64,000 bases of DNA from UBA5109 sp965661005 (GCA_965661005.1 CBFICB010000009.1:13973-77972), one strand, 5' to 3'; shown: positions 6,567 through 15,765, counted from the stretch's first letter. The notes: generated by a model not told the origin, from the sequence alone. A program made the numbers and translations.

Positions 6567-8054
6567 TTATTCCTTAACCATAACATCGATTAAAACACTG
6601 AGATCCTGTTCAGGAGCAGGTTCAGTAGAGTTTTCGGGACCCACCCAGAGTTGTCCCATCATGCCCGCTTCAGCGTGATCCAGAATATGACAGTGGTACA
6701 TCCACATTCCCGGTCTACCCTCAAAGTTAACGGCGATACGCACCGTTTCTCCGACAGGGACATCAACAGTGTCTTTCCATTGAGGGATGCGATCATCATC
6801 TAAAACTTGAAAGAAGTAACCATGCAGGTGAAAAGGGTGGTTAAAATCAGAGTTGTTAATTAAGTTCCATATATGAGTTTCTCCAACCCTTGCTTGTAAT
6901 GGTTCCGTACTCCAATAAGGAATCCCGTTAAAACCCATTTCAATTTTATTTGCATCATCTTGCCCAATGGTCATTTCCAGGTCTTTCTCTATGGCAGAGC
7001 TGAGATCAATAGGTTCAATGGTGCGAAGTTGAACAGGAATCTCAGCAGGGATAACAGCCTCATCCATGACTGTCTCAATGTCTATCATGGGCACTGAAGA
7101 GCGACGATATACCGTTCCGAAACCTCGGTTATAGGTGATCCAGCGAAAGGCTTGAGTTGTGCCAGGCTCATTCATTGGCGTGAAGACAACATCTGTTCTT
7201 TCTGAAGGAGTAACCACGACTCTGCCAACGACCTCAGACTGCTCTGCTAGGCCATTATCTCCACCAAGGACGGTGAAGGTATGGTTACGCAAACGGATTG
7301 GAATATATCTTGATCTTGATGCATTAATTATTCGCCAGCGCTGCTGCTTGCCCTGTCGAACTTTCAGGGTCGGTCGAATTTTGCCATTCACCAGTACAAC
7401 TGTACCTTCCTTGCCAAATAATGAAGTAAAGTCACCACCAGCGTTTTCTGCCAGGAAGCTGCCATCTCCGACATTCAAACTCATATCTGACATCACCAGC
7501 ACAAGGTCGTCACCAAATTCTTCAGGATCATTGGGGTCTTCAACTACAATAGGACCGAACATTCCCCAACCAATCTGAGCGGCTGAATTTACATGAGGGT
7601 GGTACCAATAGGTACCTGCGCCATCAACAGTGAATTCGTATCTGAATTCGCCTCCGGATTCAACGGGAGGCTGTGTAACTCCGGGAACACCATCCATTTG
7701 GTTAGGAACTCTTAAGCCGTGCCAATGGATAGTAGTTGAGTCTGGTAGGGAGTTTTTGAAGTGAATAATTACCGTATCACCGACCTTGGCTTTGATCAAG
7801 GGGCCTGGCAAGGTCCCGCCATAAGTCCACACAGGGGTAGTATGACCCTCAATTATTTCCATATCGACAATCTGGGCTTCTAATTCTATTTCCAGAATAT
7901 TAGGGTCTGGATTGAGGTCTTCAGGTATGCTCAGAGCCAAGTCGTCATCCCAGCCTTCAGGCTGATCAACCTCAAGGGCTGTCAATGGGCCACGATCACA
8001 ACTAGTGATAATTATCAGGTTGAATAATATAACAAACAATTTGGTCTTAGACAT
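6567..8054 (-). CDS. lipoprotein multicopper oxidase
   Basis: A 495-residue laccase-like oxidase that couples oxidation of a substrate (metal ion or phenolic) to O2 reduction. Copper motifs are complete: HWH (110-112), HPH (152-154), HPFHLHG (406-412) and HCHILDHAEAGM (454-465), the last containing the T1 Cys-His and axial Met. The N-terminus ends in the lipobox IITSC with Cys19, so the protein is probably membrane-anchored in the periplasm or outer membrane. It lies 135 bases downstream of a molybdopterin oxidoreductase gene on the same strand. The substrate is not predictable; Met-rich CueO-type inserts are absent. Confidence 0.93.
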   Translation of the reverse strand: MSKTKLFVILFNLIIITSCDRGPLTALEVDQPEGWDDDLALSIPEDLNPDPNILEIELEAQIVDMEIIEGHTTPVWTYGGTLPGPLIKAKVGDTVIIHFKNSLPDSTTIHWHGLRVPNQMDGVPGVTQPPVESGGEFRYEFTVDGAGTYWYHPHVNSAAQIGWGMFGPIVVEDPNDPEEFGDDLVLVMSDMSLNVGDGSFLAENAGGDFTSLFGKEGTVVLVNGKIRPTLKVRQGKQQRWRIINASRSRYIPIRLRNHTFTVLGGDNGLAEQSEVVGRVVVTPSERTDVVFTPMNEPGTTQAFRWITYNRGFGTVYRRSSVPMIDIETVMDEAVIPAEIPVQLRTIEPIDLSSAIEKDLEMTIGQDDANKIEMGFNGIPYWSTEPLQARVGETHIWNLINNSDFNHPFHLHGYFFQVLDDDRIPQWKDTVDVPVGETVRIAVNFEGRPGMWMYHCHILDHAEAGMMGQLWVGPENSTEPAPEQDLSVLIDVMVKE

Positions 8055-8146
8055 GACTCTCCCCTGGCTTTTGCCAGCTGTTTACCGCAAGTATAAGCCT
8101 ATGCATGCAGATTTCGAGCAATCAGAGATACTTTAGTTAGATTTAA

Positions 8147-8187
8147 ATCAACATTGGGTTCATTAGTTCCCAATGTTGATTTTTTTT
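8147..8187 (+). terminator. perfect 12-bp hairpin with T7 tract after the molybdopterin enzyme gene
   Basis: Arms 8147-8158 and 8169-8180 pair perfectly around a 10-base loop. On the plus strand the hairpin is followed by seven T; on the minus strand, the direction of the flanking genes, only TTTAAAT follows. It starts 3 bases after the stop codon of the 8190-9368 gene. It may terminate or attenuate that transcript before the oxidase gene, but the better T-run faces the other way. Confidence 0.6.
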
Positions 8188-8189
8188 GA

Positions 8190-9368
8190 TTAGATGATAG
8201 TAAGCGTTCGAGTGAACTGACCAGGATTTTCCCATCTGGAAATTTTCTCAGGCAGCTCATCAGGTGTTGCCTGAATCTGGCCGTTGACATCAATAACGCG
8301 GGATACGATTTCATGCTCACCTGGTGCTGCATTTTCCCAGGCGAACTTAAATAACTTCCATGAGTAACGGGTTGCTCCCGGAAGAATCTCTGCTTGTTGC
8401 CATGGGCCGTTATCAACCTTTACTTCCACCGCTCTTAATGGAGTACCGTCATTTAATGCAAAACCCATGATAGTGTGAGAATTTCCATTTTTAGTGACAC
8501 GGGTAATGGCAGATTTCAATCTGATTTTGGTAACAAGACGCTCTTCCCAACGCTCAACTCCGCCAACGTCACGACGACTTAAAGTGACATAATCTCTAGC
8601 CTGGAATCTTCCTGAGAAGCGACGGTCCTGAACATGGATCTGCTCAAGCCATTTGACATTGGTAACACCGTACCAGCCTGGAACTAACAGCCTGATTGGG
8701 AAGCCATGCGCGCCAGGTAAAGGTTCTCCATTCATTTCATAGGCCAGAATAACGTCATCCTGCATAGCCTCATTAAAACTTAAACCACGGCCAAAGCTTT
8801 GCTCAACTTCAGTATCTCTAATTGTTTCAGAACCTCGATCGGCACCATAGAAAACAAGCTCTGAACCGCCATATTGAATGCCTGCATCCTGCAATAAATC
8901 ACGCAAGCGACAGCCTCCCCATAAGGCATTTCCGACTAGGCCATGATAAATACCTTGCTGGTTTCCGCCACATTCAAAGCCGGCGACTATTTCAACTTTA
9001 GGACGACGACGTATATCTGCCATACTTAAATTCAAGGGGTTATCTACCATGCCGGTAACCCTCAAACGGTGTCTATTGGCATCAAGCTCGGGTTGCCCAT
9101 AATGTTGCACAGCATAGAACTGATCTTCATTGCGCGAATAAAAATCTTCAATAAGCTGGGTGTTCTGAAAAAATACACCACCAGCTTGTTTTGGTGGGCC
9201 TGAAAAGTCAGGCGGCATGTCTGTAAATGGAACCAGCACTTCATCCTGGGCCATGGCAGTTTGTGATATAAAGGAGGTCGAGGCCGTCATCGCAAATCCA
9301 CCCATGACCGCGCCACTTTTGAGAAACTCTCTTCGCTTGTTTTCATTATTATTTTCTTTTTCCGACAT
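8190..9368 (-). CDS. Tat-exported molybdopterin sulfite oxidase-family enzyme (SoxC/SorA-like)
   Basis: A periplasmic oxidoreductase of the sulfite oxidase fold, 392 residues. A twin-arginine signal (KRREFLK, Arg12-Arg13) is followed by a hydrophobic stretch and AMAQ cleavage site. The molybdenum-ligand Cys133 lies in GFECGGNQQG; GEPLPGAHGFPIRLLVPGWYG matches the family's cofactor-binding segment, and a C-terminal dimerisation domain follows. I chose ATG 9368 because AGAGG lies 7 bases upstream; an upstream ATG (9398) has no such site. Sulfite or another sulfur compound or organic oxide is a plausible substrate. The neighbouring multicopper oxidase may share its operon. Confidence 0.9.
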   Translation of the reverse strand: MSEKENNNENKRREFLKSGAVMGGFAMTASTSFISQTAMAQDEVLVPFTDMPPDFSGPPKQAGGVFFQNTQLIEDFYSRNEDQFYAVQHYGQPELDANRHRLRVTGMVDNPLNLSMADIRRRPKVEIVAGFECGGNQQGIYHGLVGNALWGGCRLRDLLQDAGIQYGGSELVFYGADRGSETIRDTEVEQSFGRGLSFNEAMQDDVILAYEMNGEPLPGAHGFPIRLLVPGWYGVTNVKWLEQIHVQDRRFSGRFQARDYVTLSRRDVGGVERWEERLVTKIRLKSAITRVTKNGNSHTIMGFALNDGTPLRAVEVKVDNGPWQQAEILPGATRYSWKLFKFAWENAAPGEHEIVSRVIDVNGQIQATPDELPEKISRWENPGQFTRTLTII

Positions 9369-9661
9369 GGTCATTCCTCTATAAAATAAATCTTTCACTC
9401 ATTATTCCGATGGTATAGAAACTAGTCAAGTTAAGTTAAGGATTCATAGTGGCTTGGTGCATCAGTTGCTGTGGAACTGATCCGCGTGAGAAGCACTCAT
9501 CGACCTAAATCGACCTAAAAGGAACAAGCAACAGCTAAGTAGATAGCTGCCCAAACAAGCAGCGATCATCAATGACTGATATGAAGAAGACATCTCCACA
9601 TACACAAAAGCCCTTTTATTTCAGCTCACTCAGTCTTGAAACCTGCGTATCCTTAATCAGG

Positions 9662-10018
9662 CTATTGCTCCTGCTGACTTTGGCAGCTTAGGCAAAGTTG
9701 TGCTTCGGGTCGGGCTTGTAAGCGCGCGAAAGAAATGACTTCGTCACAGAGTTCACAATAGCCATAATCGTTTTCTGATATTTTATTTAAGGCCTTTTGG
9801 ACTAGCTTTAACTGCTTTTTAGTCTGTTGCAGAGTTGAATCAGCCATGTGCTGTTGCTGCAATGCGTCCATTCGGGACAATTTGCCAACCTTGCTTTGAT
9901 CAAGAACCACTGTTGAAGCTCCCGGTAAGGCTAGTTCAACCTGGTCTTTTAAATTGGTATTGAGCCGCTCCAAGCTTGTTTTTAGAGCGGCAATTTGACT
10001 GGAGTTTAAACGATCCAT
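9662..10018 (-). CDS. DksA/TraR-family zinc-finger protein
   Basis: A 118-residue protein with the C-terminal DksA/TraR C4 zinc finger (CELCDEVISFARLQARPEAQLCLSC) preceded by a helical coiled-coil segment (about 1-75). It is shorter than DksA and lacks the DPADRA tip of the paralogue at 4098-4694; the tip region reads DQSKVGKLSRMDAL. Members of this group are thought to act on RNA polymerase or as zinc-related regulators, but the role here is unknown. The gene starts 18 bases after the stop of the upstream membrane-anchored protein gene on the same strand. Confidence 0.85.
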   Translation of the reverse strand: MDRLNSSQIAALKTSLERLNTNLKDQVELALPGASTVVLDQSKVGKLSRMDALQQQHMADSTLQQTKKQLKLVQKALNKISENDYGYCELCDEVISFARLQARPEAQLCLSCQSQQEQ

Positions 10019-10036
10019 TGAAGTTCTCTTTAAGGA

Positions 10037-11347
10037 CTAAAGGCTCTGGAAAATTGGCAGTTGATCAATAGTAGCCTCAATCATTGCCAGCCGATTTAAG
10101 TAAGCTTCAGAACTGCGGTTGCCATATTGAGCAGTGAATTCGGCTTCACTGATGCCGTCAGGGCGACCAAGCGGGGGCATGTATTCACTCTCAAGCTCTA
10201 GTTCTGCAAAGAAACGTTGAACTTGCAATGCTTTATTCAGATCGCTAGTGGCCAGTTCTCCAATACGAGTACCAATTTGATTGGCTGTAATATCACTGAA
10301 GCTGAAGCCGGAATTTCTTCGACTGTCATGAACTTCTTTGTAAATAGATAACATATTGGCCATGTTGTTGTCTGCATAAGCAGCAATTGCAGCAGAAGCA
10401 ACGATATGACGAGGAAGGTCATCTCTACCCTCAAGGGTAACTCGCAAAGATCTGCGTGCTGATTCCAAGAGGGGTTCAGCTCCAACTAAATCCTCAATTA
10501 CCAACTCATCCAGTAAAAAAGCACTAAGAATCAAAAATATCGCCTGGTTTTCTTCTATAGGGTCTCCTTCACTTTCGATGGCAAGACTGAAAAGAGGCAC
10601 TAGCAGGTCATTCAGACTTAGAGATCTCGTGTCTTCGGGCTTTGCATTGAGTGTAGTGCTTAAATGGTTTTGAAAGCTAATTAGCTGGTTATGGGTTGTT
10701 TGGTCAATAAGTAGACGGCGAGCCTGATCTCTAATCAGGTCAAAATTTTCTGCTGACCAGTTGATTGTGAGACTGAGATAATCTTCATCAACTTCAAATT
10801 GCTTGATGGAAGCCAGCATTGATTTTGCGAGTAGGTAGTTATCATTTTCGGTGAGTTCTTTTTGGCTGTAATTCAAAAAAGGATTAAAAATAATGCTGGG
10901 GATTTTAAATTCGCCAAAGATAAGTTCTTGCAAGATCAAATTATTGTCCTGTTGTTTAAAGCTGGCTTCATAATTTATAAAAGAGCCGAATAAATTAGGC
11001 TTGATAGCAAGACTTCCGCCTAACTTGATTAAACCAGGTAATAACTCTACTGACATAGCATTGTCTATTAGCCAGTCGAAGTCGTAATTGTTTAATTGTT
11101 GAGAAAAATAATTCAACAGGGCCTTAGTTTCGGCTTCATCTAACTCAATAAATTGATCATTGCTGTTAAATAAATAGCGAGGGTCGTATTCAATTAACAT
11201 ATTTTCAATGCTGCTTATTTCCTGAAAGCTAAGCTCTGTGTTCAAGGGGTAAGTAGCGCTTTCTTCCAGCACTATAAATAAGCCAAGCAGAGGCACACTG
11301 AGTAACAATAATAAAAGCAGACTTGCTGTGTACTTAAAAAACTTCAT
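10037..11347 (-). CDS. conserved membrane-anchored protein of unknown function
   Basis: I do not recognise this family. The protein has an N-terminal hydrophobic helix (LLLLLLLSVPLLGLFIVL) that would be a signal-anchor, then a largely helical soluble domain of about 410 residues, probably periplasmic. I place the start at ATG 11347 directly before KFFKYTASLLLL; an upstream ATG at 11404 would add 19 residues before the hydrophobic helix. Neither has a clear ribosome-binding site. It is divergent from the coiled-coil lipoprotein gene at 11464, sharing a short upstream region, and is followed by the small DksA-like gene. Confidence 0.7.
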   Translation of the reverse strand: MKFFKYTASLLLLLLLSVPLLGLFIVLEESATYPLNTELSFQEISSIENMLIEYDPRYLFNSNDQFIELDEAETKALLNYFSQQLNNYDFDWLIDNAMSVELLPGLIKLGGSLAIKPNLFGSFINYEASFKQQDNNLILQELIFGEFKIPSIIFNPFLNYSQKELTENDNYLLAKSMLASIKQFEVDEDYLSLTINWSAENFDLIRDQARRLLIDQTTHNQLISFQNHLSTTLNAKPEDTRSLSLNDLLVPLFSLAIESEGDPIEENQAIFLILSAFLLDELVIEDLVGAEPLLESARRSLRVTLEGRDDLPRHIVASAAIAAYADNNMANMLSIYKEVHDSRRNSGFSFSDITANQIGTRIGELATSDLNKALQVQRFFAELELESEYMPPLGRPDGISEAEFTAQYGNRSSEAYLNRLAMIEATIDQLPIFQSL

Positions 11348-11463
11348 AGCAAACAGTATACTTAGCCTTGTTTGTTCTGGGTAGTTATCAACAAAAAGTT
11401 TCATAAATAGTTGAGTTTTACTGTATTATCGCTGCCTTAGTTCTTTGAGCTCCATTTAGGAAT

Positions 11464-12054
11464 ATGAAATTCAATCAAGCTTGTTTAAAAGTTACTCTGC
11501 TGGTTCTTGCGATTTTGCTATCCGCCTGTGCCAATAATAATGTTGTGCCGGAAAATACACCTTCAGAGCAGCAAATGGCTGCTGAGCAGGCTGAATTAGC
11601 TCGATTAGAGAGATTGCGAGTTGAGGAACTTGAGCGACAAGAGGCAAGCCGACAAGCCGCTCTCGAAGAGGCAGAGCTTCAAAGAGAAGCTGAAGCAATA
11701 GAGGCTCGCCGTTTGGCGGAAGAGGCTCGAATAGCGGCCGAGAGAGAAGCTGAGCAATTACGGCAGGAAGCAGCTTCAGCCAGGCAACAGGCCAGGATTC
11801 AAGAACTAAACATGCAGGTTCAAATGCTAAATGAACAAACGCAAACAATAGAATCGGCAAACAGTGTCTTAAGCCAAGCACTTGAGGCAGCGGAAACCAT
11901 GTCTGCTGCGCTGAGTGAAGAAAGTGAAAAATTCAACAATCTTGATTCTGAAACGGGTATTTTAGAGCAAGACATTGATACTGAGAGGCTTGAGCAATTG
12001 GCCGAGCAACTGGAACGATTGCGGGCTGAGGCTGCAGCTCTGCAAAGCCGATAA
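11464..12054 (+). CDS. coiled-coil lipoprotein of unknown function
   Basis: A 196-residue predicted lipoprotein: signal peptide then lipobox LLSAC with Cys22. Residues about 35-125 are an uninterrupted Glu/Ala/Arg/Gln-rich helix, followed by a second helix at 135-195; the composition suggests a long coiled coil reaching across the periplasm. AGGA lies 5 bases before the ATG. No family is recognisable beyond this architecture, because low-complexity coiled coils match many proteins. It stands alone between the divergent membrane-anchored protein and the pyrophosphatase. Confidence 0.75.
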   Translation: MKFNQACLKVTLLVLAILLSACANNNVVPENTPSEQQMAAEQAELARLERLRVEELERQEASRQAALEEAELQREAEAIEARRLAEEARIAAEREAEQLRQEAASARQQARIQELNMQVQMLNEQTQTIESANSVLSQALEAAETMSAALSEESEKFNNLDSETGILEQDIDTERLEQLAEQLERLRAEAAALQSR

Positions 12055-12085
12055 TTCATAGCACATAACACCCCCTTTCTTAGCT

Positions 12086-12113
12086 TTGTTTGTTCATCGC
12101 GTTGTGGTAAAGT
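12086..12113 (+). promoter_or_regulatory. candidate sigma70 promoter of hppA
   Basis: TTGTTT (12086-12091), 16-base spacer, TAAAGT (12108-12113), 48 bases upstream of the ATG. The match is moderate. Confidence 0.35.
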
Positions 12114-12160
12114 GCGCGGGTTTTTTCAACCTAATTTTAATTTTTACGGAGAATTTCTGG

Positions 12161-14299
12161 ATGACAATTGCACTAATTATTATCCTGTCCCTTTTGGGGC
12201 TTGCCATTGCTTTTTATTACATGAAAAAAGTGACAGGCATTGCTTTGGACTTGGGGCTTGATGCAGAAGAAAGTGGGCGCCTTAAATCCATTCATGGGGC
12301 TATTGCTGAAGGGGCCATGGCTTTCTTAAAGCAGGAATACAAATACCTGGCTTATTTTATGATTGGTTTTGCAATAGTCATTGCACTATTAATTGATGAC
12401 CAGCATACGCCAGATGTACGTGAGGGTATTTTTACAGCGATTGCTTTTCTGTTTGGTGCAATAATTTCCATCCTTTCAGGTTATATCGGTATGAAAGTAG
12501 CCACAGCCGGTAACGCTCGTACTACTGTCTCTGCCCGCAATAATATTGCTGACGCATTTATTGCCGCCATGAATTCTGGCGCTGTAATGGGCTTTGCTCT
12601 GGTAGGTTTGGCGACCCTAGGTTTGATTATCATTTATTTAGTGATGGGAGCCTTGTTGCCAAATGTAGAAAATAACGTCCTGATGGAAGTCATAGCGGGC
12701 TTTGGTCTTGGCGGTTCTTCTATCGCACTTTTTGCACGTGTTGGTGGTGGAATCTTTACCAAAGCTGCTGATGTAGGTGCTGACTTGGTTGGTAAAGTTG
12801 AAAAAGGCATACCAGAAGATGATCCCCGCAACCCGGCCGTTATTGCTGATAACGTTGGAGACAACGTCGGTGACGTAGCGGGTATGGGTGCTGACTTGTT
12901 TGGCTCTTGTGCTGAAAGCACCTGTGCCGCACTGGTCATTTCTGCAATCGCCTTTTCTGCTGACTTAAATGCGATGCTTTACCCTATCATGATTACAGCC
13001 GTGGGCATCCCAGTGAGTCTGGTAACCAAAATGCTGGTACGTGTTCATACCGAAGAACAGGTAGCGCCCGCACTGAAGAAACTGTTGATTATCTCCAGTG
13101 TGATTATGGCAGTAGTGCTTTACTTCATCACGATGTGGATGATCCCGGATTCATTCGCTATTAATGGTGAAGTTTATTCAAATGCGGGTGTCTACTGGTG
13201 TTTCTTCTCGGGATTACTTGCAGGGCTAGCAGTAGGACTATTAACCGAGTATTACACATCAGATCAATACCGCCCGGTTCAGGACATTGCCAAATCTTGT
13301 GAAACAGGTGCAGCCACAAATATTATTTTCGGCCTGGCGCTAGGCTATAAAAGTACTGTACTGCCTTACGCAGCGATAGCTGTTTCCATATTTGTTTCAT
13401 GGGAGCTGGCTGGTATGTATGGGATCGCCATCGCTTCTTTGGGTATGTTGGGAACTCTAGCAATTGCCTTAACGATTGATGCTTATGGCCCTGTCGCTGA
13501 TAACGCTGGTGGTATTGCTGAAATGGTCGGTTTGGATAAGGAAGTTCGTCGTCGTACTGATATTCTGGATTCTGCCGGCAACACAACAGCTGCTATTGGT
13601 AAAGGTTTTGCTATTGGAGCTGCCATCCTGACTTCACTGGCTTTGTTCAGTGCATTCTTAACGCATTCACAAAACTTAATGCGCGAGCTTCCTGAATATG
13701 GTGTGGACTATGATCTTATCGGCTCCATTACATTGCTGGATCCAGTCGTCTTCGTCAGCTTGTTTATGGGAGCAGTGCTGCCGTTCTTGTTCTCGGCGAT
13801 GACGATGAAGTCTGTCGGTGCTGCTGCTTACGATATGATCGAAGAAGTTCGTCGTCAATTCCGTGAAATTCCTGGCATTATGGAAGGTCAGGGACGTCCA
13901 CAATATGCTCAGTGTGTTGCTATTTCTACCAAGGCAGCATTACGAGAAATGATAGCACCTGGAGTGCTGATTATGGGCACACCTCTTGTGGTTGGTTTCT
14001 TGTTTGGTGTTTCTGCGGTGGCTGGAATGTTAGCGGGCTCATTGGTGACGGGTGGTGTACTGGCTATTGCGTCTTCTAATAGTGGTGGAGCCTGGGATAA
14101 CGCCAAGAAATATATCGAAGCAGGTAATCTGGGCGGTAAAGGTTCAGATGAGCATAAAGCAGCAGTGGTTGGTGATACTGTTGGTGACCCGCTTAAAGAT
14201 ACTTCAGGTCCTTCCTTAAATATTCTGATTAAATTATCAGCAATTTTGAGTTTGGTATTTGCACCATTCTTCGTTAACTTTGGTGGCATACTGCTTTAA
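12161..14299 (+). CDS. hppA: membrane-bound, K+-stimulated type ion-translocating pyrophosphatase
   Basis: Hydrolyses pyrophosphate in the cytoplasm and pumps H+ or Na+ outward. The 712-residue protein has about 16 membrane helices. Seen: substrate motif DVGADLVGKVE, the acidic clusters DDPRNPAVIADNVGDNVGD and DAYGPVADNAGG, and the C-terminal DTVGDPLKDTSGPS. In GNTTAAIGKG the residue that is Lys in K+-independent enzymes is Ala, which places it in the K+-requiring class, many members of which pump Na+. The start is ATG 12161 with ACGGAG upstream (12146-12151); the longer reading from 12086 lacks a site and would add an unlikely N-terminus. An intrinsic terminator follows. Confidence 0.95.
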   Translation: MTIALIIILSLLGLAIAFYYMKKVTGIALDLGLDAEESGRLKSIHGAIAEGAMAFLKQEYKYLAYFMIGFAIVIALLIDDQHTPDVREGIFTAIAFLFGAIISILSGYIGMKVATAGNARTTVSARNNIADAFIAAMNSGAVMGFALVGLATLGLIIIYLVMGALLPNVENNVLMEVIAGFGLGGSSIALFARVGGGIFTKAADVGADLVGKVEKGIPEDDPRNPAVIADNVGDNVGDVAGMGADLFGSCAESTCAALVISAIAFSADLNAMLYPIMITAVGIPVSLVTKMLVRVHTEEQVAPALKKLLIISSVIMAVVLYFITMWMIPDSFAINGEVYSNAGVYWCFFSGLLAGLAVGLLTEYYTSDQYRPVQDIAKSCETGAATNIIFGLALGYKSTVLPYAAIAVSIFVSWELAGMYGIAIASLGMLGTLAIALTIDAYGPVADNAGGIAEMVGLDKEVRRRTDILDSAGNTTAAIGKGFAIGAAILTSLALFSAFLTHSQNLMRELPEYGVDYDLIGSITLLDPVVFVSLFMGAVLPFLFSAMTMKSVGAAAYDMIEEVRRQFREIPGIMEGQGRPQYAQCVAISTKAALREMIAPGVLIMGTPLVVGFLFGVSAVAGMLAGSLVTGGVLAIASSNSGGAWDNAKKYIEAGNLGGKGSDEHKAAVVGDTVGDPLKDTSGPSLNILIKLSAILSLVFAPFFVNFGGILL

Positions 14300-14324
14300 T
14301 TTAAAATGTGCTTCATGTATTTAT

Positions 14325-14351
14325 TAAAGGGGCCTTGGAGCCCCTTTTTTA
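14325..14351 (+). terminator. intrinsic terminator after hppA
   Basis: AAAGGGGC pairs with GCCCCTTT around a short loop and is followed by TTTTTT. Confidence 0.85.
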
Positions 14352-14401
14352 ATTAAACGTTTTCAAACAGACAGCTTTTAAGGAAAGTTCAAGAGAGTTA
14401 T

Positions 14402-15244
14402 ATGAAACAAAGCCAAACTGACAGTAGTCCCAATCTAACAGGCATAAAAAATATTATCGTTGTTGCATCAGGTAAAGGCGGAGTCGGAAAATCGACTACA
14501 GCAGTCAATCTGGCACTTAGCTTAAAGGATCAGGGTGCAAAAGTAGGCTTATACGATGCCGATATCTATGGCCCCAGTATTCCGACAATGCTCGGTTTAC
14601 CAGAGGGTACCCGTCCTGAGATAGTAGACGAGCGGACCATGAAGCCGATATCTGCCCATGGTATTTACTGTCACTCAATTGGTTTCCTGGTAGATCCAAA
14701 TCAGGCCATGGCATGGCGCGGGCCCATGGTCGTTGGGGCTTTCAACCAAATACTCAATGACACTCTCTGGGAAGATTTGGATTATCTAGTTGTAGATATG
14801 CCACCAGGAACAGGTGATATCCAATTAAGTTTGGCACAATCTGTTCCGGTAACAGGCGCAGTGATTGTCACCACTCCACAAGATGTTGCTTTGTTAGATG
14901 CCAAACGGGGCATAGAAATGTTTCGTAAAGTAGGTATCCCCATCTTGGGTGTAGTAGAGAACATGGGAATACATATATGCAGTGAATGTGGCCATGAAGA
15001 GCATATCTTTGGTGAGGGGGGAGCTGATCGGATAGCAAAAGATTACACAGTAGATGTGCTGGGAAGTCTTCCTTTAGACTCTGCTATCCGTGAGCGTAGT
15101 GATGAGGGTTTACCAATCGTCGCTGCAGATGCCTATGGTAAAGTCGCTAAGATTTATCGCAGTATTGCGTTACAGGTAGCGCATACTGTCCAGGACTTAA
15201 ACAGTAGTTTAAGCTCGCCTAATATCAGCGTGGTGGATGATTAA
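14402..15244 (+). CDS. apbC: Mrp/ApbC iron-sulfur cluster carrier ATPase
   Basis: A 280-residue P-loop ATPase of the Mrp/NBP35 family that carries Fe-S clusters to apoproteins in the cytoplasm. Deviant Walker A GKGGVGKS lies near residue 24-31, DADIYGPS follows, and the cluster-binding CSEC is near residue 198. The N-terminal MIP18-type domain of E. coli Mrp is absent, giving the shorter form. The stop overlaps the convergent darP gene by four bases. Confidence 0.93.
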   Translation: MKQSQTDSSPNLTGIKNIIVVASGKGGVGKSTTAVNLALSLKDQGAKVGLYDADIYGPSIPTMLGLPEGTRPEIVDERTMKPISAHGIYCHSIGFLVDPNQAMAWRGPMVVGAFNQILNDTLWEDLDYLVVDMPPGTGDIQLSLAQSVPVTGAVIVTTPQDVALLDAKRGIEMFRKVGIPILGVVENMGIHICSECGHEEHIFGEGGADRIAKDYTVDVLGSLPLDSAIRERSDEGLPIVAADAYGKVAKIYRSIALQVAHTVQDLNSSLSSPNISVVDD

Positions 15245-15759
15245 TCTTCTTGTTTGAGTTCTCGTAAATATTGAAAGAGCTTTTTACCTGAACTTGCTGG
15301 CTTCTTGTGATCCTGTTCTTTCAGAGTCTGGCGGATTAGCTGACGTAGATATTGAATATCTATAGCTGGATGGTCAATAATTAGCTCCTGTAAAGTTTCT
15401 TCAGAACCAGCTAACAGTTTATCCCGTAATTCTTCTATCTGCTTGAAAAAACGCTTGTTTAAACTAGCATTGTGCTGGTCCTGATTGAGAACCTGTTCAA
15501 TTAAAGCGGTATCCGTGTTACGCATTAATTTGCCGATAAATTGCAGCTGTCTGCGGCGTGCTTCATGTTTGTTAGGTAAACGTTTGAACTCTTCAATAGC
15601 CTTGAGCAACTCAGCCGATAGTTGACACTTTGCCAATAACGCGGCATTGATCTCAGTCAGCTTTTTACCTAGATCCTGTAAAGCCAGCATTTCACGCTTG
15701 CGCTGACTTTTGCTAACAAATTCTTCTGTACCATCTAGAGATTCTTGGTTGATATCCAT
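15241..15759 (-). CDS. darP: ribosome-associated protein DarP (YjgA, DUF615)
   Basis: A 172-residue highly charged helical protein matching the DUF615/YjgA family, which binds late 50S subunit assembly intermediates. Seen: SKSQRKREMLALQDLGKKL near the N-terminus and KHEARRRQLQFIGKLMR in the middle, both hallmark segments. It lies 6 bases downstream of mgtE on the same strand and converges with apbC. Confidence 0.92.
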   Translation of the reverse strand: MDINQESLDGTEEFVSKSQRKREMLALQDLGKKLTEINAALLAKCQLSAELLKAIEEFKRLPNKHEARRRQLQFIGKLMRNTDTALIEQVLNQDQHNASLNKRFFKQIEELRDKLLAGSEETLQELIIDHPAIDIQYLRQLIRQTLKEQDHKKPASSGKKLFQYLRELKQED

Positions 15760-15765
15760 GTGGTT

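Noticed and set aside
7159..7578. Plus-strand 139-codon frame opposite the copper oxidase
   Set aside because: Shadow of a well-supported gene; composition and codon pattern do not look coding.
9499..9518. Short direct repeat ATCGACCTAA x2 upstream of the molybdoenzyme gene
   Set aside because: Only ten bases twice; no regulator can be linked to it.
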